Assembly (NCBI GenBank): GCA_022605955.1
Contig: JAKCOZ010000001.1
Span: 103,510,211-103,574,210 of the forward strand
Length of the DNA stretch: 64,000 nucleotides
Direction: 5' to 3'
Origin: Rallus limicola
Taxonomy: Eukaryota; Chordata; Aves; Gruiformes; Rallidae
Made by a program: the position numbers and the translations under genes. Below are positions 24,303 to 34,692 of the stretch, one piece after another (within the stretch, counting starts at the first letter, position 1; each line of letters begins with the position of its first letter). Below the pieces are notes generated by a model. The model had not been told where the DNA came from. It ran no database searches and worked only from the letters and a program-made list of their open reading frames with translations.

Positions 24303-27300
24303 TAATTTGGCAATGCTAAATTACCATATCGAAGGGGTTTGGATCTTGGCTGGAGGTGGGTTTTTTGAACCAGAGGAGAAACGCTCCACCAAACAAGTTT
24401 TTTGGGCGAAAAGGTCTCAACGGGGTAGTGCAGCACTACGTTGCCCTTATTCTCCACTACGGCAGTGTCTCTGAATGGCGTTTCACTCATCCTAAATGAT
24501 GAGCTTGCCACCCAAGCAGAAACACAATGAGCTGATGCAGATGAATTTCCTGAGCGCGTGAGGACCTCTCTGCCATGGAAGCCTGCCGGATAGCACTCCA
24601 CAGAGTGCGCTGTCAGATATGAATTATGCATTGACTCTTCACTCCCACATCATTATACCTTTCATTCTGCTGTGTCTGCACAGATAGGATTGATTCGCAC
24701 ATCATACACTGTAACGTTCATAATGGGTGAAGGCTGGAAACGTTTGCACAGGGAGAAAAAAGAACATGAATAAGTACACTTTTGGTATAACCTTATTAGT
24801 GATTGGTCCTCGAGTTTCTAATGGGGCATGAAATGCCATCAGAAAGCTTTTTGCTTTTATCAAAACATTCCCTGTTTAGGCAGTAATTCAGAAGTAGGCA
24901 CTGGGGGCCTGATGCAAACTGTCTACTTGCATATGGTCTAGCAAGAGTGGGGGGAGAAAAAAAAAAATCCCCCAAAAAAAAGCCTTGTTGTGAATTTTGA
25001 ATATTCTGCTTTCCACAACAATGCTTTATAACAGCCCTGCCAAACATTCAGAACCATCATTTAAGACAACTTGCAATACAGAATGATCTCATCCATGCAG
25101 TAAATTAATCATAACAGAAATGTTGCGTATCAGCAGTGTCATTATGTGCCTGTAATGCAGTACATTGTTTTTCAGAAAAGAATAGACGCTGAAAAATAAT
25201 CTGCCCATTTTTTTTGGCCTCAGAGCATTGTATCTCTCAGCCTGTCTTCATCTCCACACTCAAGAGAAGATCCAAAATACATATCAGGCATGCTGGCACA
25301 AACACCCGAATGAGATGTTAAGCCAGGATTAACGATCAATTTTCTTCTATCAATACACCTAAAAGTGGAGCTGTCTGACAATATGCGTAAAGCAACACAA
25401 AGGTTTAAAAGAGACTTCCTGCACAAAGCCAGGGGTGGGGGAAGCAACCTCTGTGCTAAGATATCAATCCATCATTGTTTAAGGGTATCATTAATTAGTT
25501 TGGCCTGGACTCTGACCTTTAGCTCTCCTATTTGTTCTGGGATTGTGAGGAAAAAAAAAACTGATTCTGGAAACAGAATTTATATTCTGTATATACCCTG
25601 TCCGCAGAGACTTTCACAGGCACCAGGAAAGGATGCAAAGAGTTATTACCAGCTCCTCTCCCTCAGAGAATTGTCCGCAGAAACACAGAAATCACAGCAG
25701 TGATTCCAAAGCCGGAGCTCAGATCCATACCCACATCTTTCTGAAGTATGCCACCTAACAAAGTCACGCAAAGTTTTAGGGCAAAAATTATTTTCAAGTG
25801 TCCAAGAATCTGTATTAGAGTCATGAGGCATAAAGATCTCTGTAGCCTTTTGGTTAGGCCTATGGCACTCTGGGAAACGGTTCAGCATTTCAGTGTTTGC
25901 ATCTGCTCAAAATCCCACATGTACTCAGCTTCCCGGAGTTCTGACTTTTACATTTCAATTCCATTCAGGTTGAAAGTGGCACAGGATTAGCGCAGCTCAT
26001 CAGGAACATCAGTTCAGGGTAGTTCAAATATAATTACATGTTAATTAATTTTGCTAATTTGGAAGCTGGTTGGGTTGTTTGTTTTTTTTAATTTTGTCTT
26101 ATTATTGAGTATGATGTAAAATCATTGATTCATTAACACAAAAAATTCCTTATCTTGCCACAAGAGCAAATATTGCAGTTTTTTAGGTTAAACTTGTATT
26201 TTTTGGGTCATCAAAATTTTTGAGTACAGGCAGATCTGATACTTGTATTTTCAATCTTCCACTTTTTGTAGTAAACACAGGGTGAGAAAAAACACACCAC
26301 AGTAAGATGTCTGTGATAAGAACATAAGGAAGAGATTGAATTTGTGGCTTATTCATTTTTTCATGTTCCTTAGAGAAAGGAATAAAGTCAGATAAGAAGA
26401 ACGTGTGAGAAAAATAATCTTTTGGTCCCTATCTTAATTTTCCTCCAAAAGTTTACCAAGCAGGTTCTCTGTGATTTTTTATTTCTGCCTGTAGTCTCCA
26501 CTAAACCATATCAGAATGGCAGAGTGACAGCTGAATTGGTAGGCACAGAAATAGGATCACATCAAGCAAGTGGAGAATTCACACTGCTGCATTTTAGACA
26601 TGTAATTAAGGTTTTTAAATTAGCAGTCTAATAAAGTCAGTGGATAACTTGCAAGTACCCTATGGAGAAATGTCTCCATTGGCAGTGCGTCCCTTAGGTT
26701 CCTAATATAGGCACCAAAGTTAGCTGCCCAAAGTTTAGGAGAGTGAAGGCAGAGGTCGGCACTTTGCCTCGCCAGTAATGATGTTTGCTGTGGCCATAAC
26801 CCGACGGGCCATAGTGCTCAAAGAAACCCAGCTGTGGAAGTGCATGGGGTCACTCCCAGGGAGGGAGACTCTCCATAGGATTTGGATCCAGAAAAAAATT
26901 CAGAAACAGGTAGAATAGCCCATTTTGAAAGAAGTTTGTACAATGTAGAAAGACAGAATGAGCAGGGATCTTGGCACTGCATATTTCTTAGCTACGCTAT
27001 TATTCCAATTTTCCCTGAATTAATAATATTACATCTCTGGAAGAAAACTAAAAAATGTTTTATGTGTCCTCAGGTACTTTAATGCACTAATTTTCACATT
27101 TTTGCAAGCACGCACATTGGTATTGAAGAAAAGTCTGATTTCTCAGAAGGGCTCTTTTTTATGTTAGATATTCATCTATATAATTACATTCTAGATTCAA
27201 GCTTTCCCCGAGTTGTTCACCAGCTCCATACTGAGAGCTGCTAGATAGAAAGATAGAAAATAACTTAGGAAAAATTCTTTGCTCCATAATGAGAGGGTCC

Positions 27301-29485
27301 TCAGCCCACTGATTCTTGCCTTTATGCATTGACAAAGGATGGGGGTGGCGCACCCCCTCTCGCATCTCCGTTCTCCTCCATATTATACATGAGGGGTCAT
27401 TTGCACAAAGGGCAGTCTGCATCTGAGCTCTGCAGGGCAGGAGGCTTGCAGCTGTAAGGCTTAGTGCATCCTTTTCACCTCTACCACTCTGCTCTGCATG
27501 GACTGTTTTGGCAGATAAAGGGAATTTATTACCTCAAGCACTTAGTGCAGTGGTCAGAACTTTATTAAATGGCACTTGGAAGCCAACAGACTGAAGAGGT
27601 AGAAACAGATCTGTGATGGGGAGAAGGGGAGAAGAGTACCACTGTGCTGGAGGAAATAAAATTCAGCGAAAGCTGGAAAACGATCAAGCAGATACAATAG
27701 CGAAGAAGAGCCGGTATAATCAGTGTCATGACAGGCAAGACAGAAAAAACAAAAGCAAGAAGTGAAGTTGGGAAAAGGATATTAAATTCTTTCTCTAAGG
27801 AGCACATCTAATTCTCATCCAAAGGATGGTGCTACAGTGATCAGAGAGCACCGTCTATAAGGCAAGTGAGTGTAATTAAATAACACTAAAAATCTACTGA
27901 CTATCCCAGAGGAAAATGAATTCCTTAAAATAGATTGCATCTTTGGAAACAACTGGACACACATCACAGGATATGTCAATGATGCCATTACCCTCACCAC
28001 TAGTTAAGTAACCTGTCTGTTTCACAAAGACTTTGTGCTTGGGGAAAAGAAAAGATTAGGAAAACACAGCCAAATTTTACTGTAGAGTTTTCTGAGATGA
28101 AACCAAAAAGGTATATAAATGGAGGATAAGAATATATTAAATAACATCGCATATAAAAAAATACCATGGTGTCTAGGAGTGCTGAGGCAAGGAAGAAGAG
28201 GAGCACACTGCTGAGGTGGCTTTGATGTAGCTAGGAAGTTAACTGTCTTACTGCTAGCAAGTTTACCTAACAGGCTGGGCTCCTTGCATAGTCCTCCAGA
28301 GCAGCTCTCTCACTGATGACAACTGATATTTTCATGCAGTGCTGGTATCTTCTCTCATTTCCTATCTATGTGTGGATGCAATTTTGCAGAATATTCTACT
28401 TGGGTTTGCTGCCTACTAAGGGAAGCCTAAAGCTTTCAGAATCTGAAATGTGCAACTCTGACAAAGGCAATCAAACAATTATGGAGAACCTGTCTAGGGA
28501 TCAGCTGGAGAGCTGCAAGCAGGAGCAAGATGCAACCCTGCAACCCGGAGCAAAACCGTGCATCCCTTAGAAATGTCATCATTATGCCAAGGCCATTAAA
28601 ACCCCAAATTAGACAGAAAATTTTATCTCCCACAGCAGCACATGTTGGCATCTTCAAAAGTGGCCACAAAATTATTCCTGATTAATGAACAAATAAATAA
28701 ATCTATTTCTTCATCCAACGTTGCCACGTGTGTGAGCACACCACAACCACTCAACAACTATTTTACAGTCAATGTGTCTCAGAAGTGTTGTGGCAGAAAT
28801 ACACAAGATCCCTTCATTGCTTTCACTTAGACAACACTTCTGCTGGACTCCCTCTTCCCATGTGTCAGACATGTCCTTTCCAGAGAGGGTGCAAGTGCAG
28901 CTGGCAGAGGAGACTAGGGAAAGACTCAGTGTCCCTGCAGGGGCTCAGGACACTGAAGAGCCCATTATGGCCAACTCAGCTTCTTTTGGTTGAGATTTGC
29001 CTCTTCCAAATGTGAACACCTCTGTAACCCAAGAATGTTACTAGACTACCTTTCCTATGACATTCAGTGCATCCAAAAAGAGAGGCAGAAAGATTCCTGT
29101 GTCAGAGTCTACTCTGAGGTTGGCTTGGAGTGGAGTGCCTAACTTGCTGTGTATTTGAAAAAAATGTTGCATCCATTTTTAAAATGCCAGTTCTTTCCAA
29201 CAGAGTAAGTATCCAAAAGGCAGAACTAAAAAAGAAAATTAGATCTTATTTGCCACTTAAAATAACTCTCAGCATGGCAAGGTACTGGTGGCACTCAGTA
29301 TTTCTTACAAAAGTGAAAGAAAAAATTACTACAATTCCACACGGACAACATGCAGTTAATATGTTTTCATCAGGGTTGCCCACCACTGATCTTGACAAAT
29401 GAATCCTGTCAAATTGGCTCTTTTTCTCATAAACTTCCTTTGTGATCAGCTAAGCTCTTGAAGCTGATCCAGTCTCGAAGAAAAA
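24303..29485. other. Host non-coding DNA
   Basis: No recognisable gene or mobile element. It has A-rich runs near 24957-24980 and T-rich runs near 26080. Open frames are short and lack any domain I recognise. Confidence 0.6.
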
Positions 29486-29902
29486 TCACACAGAATCATA
29501 GAATGTTAGGGGTTGGAAGGGGTCTCAAAAGACCATATAGTCCAACCCCTCTGCCAGAGCAGGATCACCTAGAGCAGGTCACACATGAACACTTCCAGAT
29601 GGGTTTTGAATGCCTCCAGAGAAGGAGACTCCACAACTTCTCTGGGCAGCCTGTCCCATTGCTCTGTCACCCGCACAGTGAAAAAGGTTTTCCTCCTGTT
29701 CACATGTAACCTCCTGTGCTCCAGCTTGCACCCATTGCCCCTTGTCCTGTCACTGGATGTTACTGAGAAGAGCCAGGTTCTGTCCTCCTGACACTCACCC
29801 CTTACATATGTATAAACATTAATGATGTCACCCCTCAGTCTCCTCTTCTCCAGGCTAAAAAGACCCAGCTCCCACAGCCTTTCCTCATAAGGAATATGAC
29901 TC
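29486..29902 (-). mobile_element. CR1 LINE fragment, minus strand
   Basis: The plus strand begins with CACAGAATCATAGAATG and GGGGTTGGAAGGGG, the reverse complement of a CR1 3' tail. It continues through the familiar CTCTGGGCAGCCTG, GTGAAAAAGG and CCCCTCAGTCTCCTCTTCTCC stretches, ending near TTTCCTCATAAGGAA. About 415 bases of the 3' part remain. It has no intact frame and is a 5'-truncated fossil. Confidence 0.92.
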
Positions 29903-32900
29903 TGACAATCTGTACCAGTAAAGGAACCTCAGAACTGGAGTGATTATTTGCTTTCATAATCCAAAGAGTCATATTGTAATTTTTACCTCCAGATACCTTA
30001 CCTCTTACCTTCTGGAAAAGGGAAACCAGGGATCTATCCTCTACCTGAAGAACCAGAAACTGATCACTAAAAGCAGTTATTTGTAAGGTCTTGACAAGAG
30101 CAATCTCTCTTACTGGAATCATACCTCATCAGATCACAGTCATCCCCATCAAATAAAACTTTACTTTACCCTTCAATTTCCTTGGATTTGGGAATCTAAA
30201 ATCGGATCAAATTGAAGCCAAACTAAAAAAGACACTAGTTACTGCTCTGTTAATAAAGAACTTAACAAACTCTGCTTTTAGCAGATTAATGCTCCCATGG
30301 CAGAATATTAGTGTTTATGAAAAAAAATTATTTTAATGTGAGGACAGTAGACTTACGTTCATCTCTAAGCACACACACAAGAAGGAAAAATATCTGACTG
30401 GCAGGGTGGATGGTTGTAACCACATATTGAGACAGTTGGCAATATGTCAGTGACCAACCCAAACTTGGTTGCCATTATTCAGGAAAATCACTGTGTCACA
30501 GTAAGCCCTCCTCACCCAAGCATAAACAGTCATTCATGGCTCCTAGAGAAGCTTTTTAAAACTGGGCAATGAAGAGTGGGACATGGGCATGGTTTGTTTC
30601 AAAATCCACTGCTTTCTAACCCCAGTCTCAGGAACAGGGAACACAGTCACCAAATTGCCTAATTCACACACAATGCTCATGTGCACTCATTCTTCTCTCC
30701 GCTCCAGAGAGCTTTTCTTTGAAATATTACTAAACTTTAAAAATATATGACATTTGAGTACTTAAAAATATGTCAGACCAGATGGTGCCAAGCCATCCAA
30801 CACAGGAGTCCAGTTCACAAGGAGGATATTCTCCACAGGCTCACTAAATATTTTATTTGCCTGTTTGTTTTTTTTATTCATTTATTTACTTATTATTTTG
30901 TTGCTCTATATATAGACAGGTCTTGGGGGAAAATCTGTTTGCACATTGCAAAAGCACTGGCAGTGTGCTTCTGCCTGAAGTTTCTCATCTTGTAATTTCC
31001 CCACGACGGTCTCGTTTGTATACCAGACAATTCCTGTACATCTTCCCAAACCTGAGTTACTAACACCTCATAAAAACTTTGTGCTTGCTACCTCAAAATA
31101 TAAAAAAAACAAAGCTAATAAGGAAAAAGCAAAAAGCTAAAAGCTGACAGGATTTAAGTAAACAAGTAAGGGTTTAATCTTCTAGGCATGAATAAAACTT
31201 CCGAATAGATCATTTCTTCAGATTCTCTATGGCGAAACCAAAGAAAACAGATAAGTAGCAGCAAATGGCATGCCAGCAAATGGCACTTTAAGTAGGTTTC
31301 TTGGGGAAATTAAGATCACATCACCTGGGAAAAAACTGCCCCAGTATTAACATTTGTCTATATTTTCAATATGTGAGGGCTCTCAGCTGTTTCTGAACTT
31401 ATTTTAGGAAGGAAGCACAAAGTGGCCAAAGCAGCATCTCACATTGTGACCAAAAAAAAAGTCAAATACTTTTTTTTTTTTTTTTTATAGCACCCTAACC
31501 TTGAAAACCTATGGAAAGCCCCTCAGGCCAGTGGCATGAATAAGGACAGATAGTCTGGGTCATAATTTCCCTTCTGCCAAATGTTCCCTGTAGGAACAGG
31601 TTGGGGGAAAAAGAATTTGCAGCTTTATGGTGTCATGGATGCTCTAATGTACTACAATTGCCTTGACATAAGGTGAAGTCCATGCTGGGCATCCAGGTTC
31701 CTCCTATTCAGCTGCAAATTCCTAAGAATTTCAGAGGGGCTGAGTGTGACAACTCAGCACACCCCAGGGAAATCTGATGTTGTTCTTGCTTTAACAAGTG
31801 AGCTCAAAGAGCAAATCCAGTGCTTTCAGTGTCATATCTAGGGATGTGTTCTCTGCCCAGGAATTTCTCTTCTCTTTATGCTTCCCATCCACAACCAAAC
31901 ATATCATTATTACTGATAGAGCTTATATGCAGTGTCTGATGATTAAGTAACCACTGAAAGAACCAGATTGGTTCTGAAGCTAAATTAGATGTTTCTGTCG
32001 CTTTCAATTCATTTATGATAAACATATTTTAAAGTAAACAGAAAGGAAAGCTATATTGGATTCAGAGTCTGGTCCCTGGCTTACGATTCTTCTGCTACAT
32101 AGTATTATAATTAGCTCAAGGAATCTAAAATTAAAATTAAAAAAATATGGCTTCTTTCTCTTTCAGACATCATTTGCCCCCTCTACAACCAGACAGAAAC
32201 TTCTAAGAAATCGCACTTTATTGTTACCAGTTTAAATTGTAACAGACAAAGCTGAACTAAATTTAAATCCTTTTTACTAAATTAGCCTGCAGTCCCCCAG
32301 GAATTTTTTTCCTGAGGCTCCAGCCCATCCCTGCTTTATGGCAGCTATACTTTTTTACTGTGTACAACACAACTCTCCTGACAGTACATTTGCTCTTTCA
32401 TTTCCTAGTTTTCTTATCTAACTTTATCACAGTCAGTGTGCAATTTTTCACACTTCCTTTGACTGCTCTTACCGTCACTTTTGTCAATGTCCCCAATTTA
32501 CAGTCACACATCCTCCTCAGCGGGACTGGCTGCTAGAATGATACCGCTGATGTTTGTGCTCCTATAAAGATTTGTCCATGCTCCTAGTAAAAGCTGGGGT
32601 TTGAAATGCCGCAATCGACAGTGGGTTTGTTCTGTTATTAGCACAACCAGGGCTTGTTGGATTACCAAAGGAGGGTGGCTGCCAAGTAGTATGTTTGGCA
32701 CACAGGCCTGTGACTGACAGATCCAGTACAAAGTGAAAATTCTGAGCACACAGACCTATAGCATATCGTATCCTTTTTAAGATATAGGACACACTGGGTG
32801 TATACATAGTTTGTTCTGCAGTGATGGTGTTGCTGTTAGAGGGTGAGTGAAAAGCTCTTTATAGAGCAGGTCTATGCAGTGTTTTTGTCCAGTCAAAGTT

Positions 32901-33977
32901 CAGAGTGTGTTTTTGAAGGTAACCTTCTTCCTTGCATCCTGGAGGAGTCTTGAAGCACACGACCTACTTCACATCTGGATGAAGCCAAGCAGCAAAGTGC
33001 ACTCCAGAAGAGTGACCAACCACCAGCAGGCATCTCATCCACAGTAGAGCTCAGCCACCACAAATGCATGCAGCTGCTCATCCAGGGCTGTCCCCTGTTT
33101 TGGTGGATGGGTCTGCAGCACCATATGCTAATGCAAGAAGAGCCTGATGCCCAGGCATGTCTAAGGACACCCTAACTGAAGAGGGGGCAGCCTCTTGTCA
33201 CTAAAATTTGCATGTTCTCAGGCCTGTATTATTTTCATCTGATTATGAGGACAAGATATTCATCACATAAACAGCATGAGGATGTGGAGATTTCCATACA
33301 AAATGAATTGTTTGACCTGGGCAGAAAAAGGTCGTTTCTATTTACTATAGGTTTAAATTTAACAATCTCACATTTTCCCTCTATAACAAATATCACGGGT
33401 CAAGGCCACTTTATGATAGTGAGCCTCTCTATTTCCATTATTTTGTGAGTTTTAGGCTATTAGATGGATATAAACTTGATGCTGTAGGATTTCACTCCTA
33501 TTTTGAATTACATTTCGCATTTGCTGCTTTGGGAAATGTGTGCTTGGTTAGCACCTTGTGCCGCCAACATCCCATTAGGGCATGCCCACAAAGATATTCA
33601 ACATCTCTATCAGCATCCCAAGGCAGGTGAACAAAAGCAACAACTGGAGTTGAAAGTGTGGAGCCAGGCTAGGGCTCCCTTAACACAGCACGCTAGCCTG
33701 GGTCATGTTCTGCAGTGATTCACTAATATCTCCTTCGGACCAAGCTGGCTGTGTCTGCCTGCACACGGGTATGTCCTCACAAACCTCTGAGGACATACAC
33801 AGGAAAATATTGTATATGTAATATTTCTCAGAGTTCTGAAAAGCCAGATATTCAGGAAAGTGTCAAGCAGGCAAAGCGAAGATTACTTTAATTCAAGGAA
33901 TCTCAGCTTATTTGAATGGACATACAATAGTGGATTTCTCCAGTATGTTTGTATTCTTCAGGGTTGCTCCTTGGTGA
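29903..33977. other. Host non-coding DNA up to ERV copy B
   Basis: No gene is recognised. It contains T homopolymer runs (one of about 17 near 31470-31487) and AT-rich unique-looking sequence. The last five bases before the ERV, just beyond this stretch, are its target-site duplication. Confidence 0.6.
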
Positions 33978-33982
33978 AACAC
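33978..33982. repeat. Target-site duplication, left copy (AACAC)
   Basis: These five bases directly before the 5' LTR are identical to 40933-40937 directly after the 3' LTR. Five-base duplications are usual for class III/ERV-L elements; class I usually makes four and class II six. Confidence 0.88.
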
Positions 33983-34571
33983 TGTCCTGGTTTCAGTCAG
34001 GATAGAGTTAATTTCATTTGTAGCAGCGGATGGAATGCTGTGTTTGGGAGTTAAAATGAAGGCAGTGCTGATAACACCCTGATGTTTTTAGTTGCAGTCA
34101 GACAGTCAAGGCCAGGACAGGTGACCCAGATGGGCCAAAGAGAGTATTCCATGCCAATTACGTCCTGCCCAGGATAAAGGGGGGCTGATGGGAGGAAGAA
34201 GGGGCGGTTCCGGGACGCGAGCGGCCGGGACGCGAGGGTCTTGGGGGACGGTCGGGTTCCGGGACGGCTCTGGGTGGTACGGCCTGAGTTGTGTGGTTCG
34301 GTGAGAAACTGCATTGTGTATCAATATTTTCATATTCTTTTGCTCTATAGTCCTGTTAGCATTTTATATATTTTATTTTTCTGTTATCTTAGTAAACTAT
34401 CCTTATCCCAACCCACGGGCCTCTTAGTTTCTTGGTTTTGGAGTTATTTGCCCCTTCCTTTTCCCTTCCCTTGTTTCCCCCCTCCCCTTTTTTCCCTTTT
34501 CTCCTGCTCTTTTACTTTAAGGAGCAGGCAGCTGCGTGGATCTCGGCCCAAGCCGGGGTGAAACCACGACA
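33983..34571 (+). repeat. 5' LTR of ERV copy B (589 bp)
   Basis: TG...CA ended LTR (TGTCCTGG to ACGACA). It reads the same as the 3' LTR at an offset of 6361. The first 190 bases are a plausible U3. A CpG-rich block at about 34200-34275 has the 12-mer CCGGGACGCGAG at 34210 and 34225 and a related CCGGGACGG at 34259. A pyrimidine-rich block follows at about 34450-34515. Region boundaries U3/R/U5 are inferred, not shown. Confidence 0.97.
34174..34180 (+). promoter_or_regulatory. Candidate TATA-like element of the 5' LTR
   Basis: ATAAAGG sits about 30 bases ahead of the start of the CpG-rich block, a reasonable place for transcription to begin. An AT-rich stretch at 34362-34380 is an alternative. 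Only mapping of transcript 5' ends would decide. Confidence 0.35.
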
Positions 34572-34578
34572 GTCTTTT

Positions 34579-34596
34579 TGGCGCCCAACGTGGGGC
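34579..34596 (+). promoter_or_regulatory. Primer binding site, tRNA-Lys(1,2) type
   Basis: TGGCGCCCAACGTGGGGC begins seven bases after the 5' LTR. It is the complement of the 3' end of lysine tRNA isoacceptors 1/2, the same primer class used by spumaviruses and Mason-Pfizer-type betaretroviruses. Mammalian ERV-L elements are named for a leucine primer, so this departs from the lineage's name-giving trait. Confidence 0.9.
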
Positions 34597-34692
34597 TCGA
34601 AAGGTTGGGATAACGGTAGATCTGACCCTGACGCGATTGCAATTAAGACAAAGTTGTGATAAGAACTGTTGTTTAAGCAGTCTCCGATCACG

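Noticed and set aside
34051..34333. Antisense frames of 75 to 87 codons inside each LTR
   Set aside because: They recur in all LTR copies only because the LTRs are the same sequence. No retroviral accessory protein is recognised.
34669..34692. Gag starting at TTG 34669
   Set aside because: The first ATG at 34693 has A at -3 and is the more likely start; the earlier codon is non-standard.
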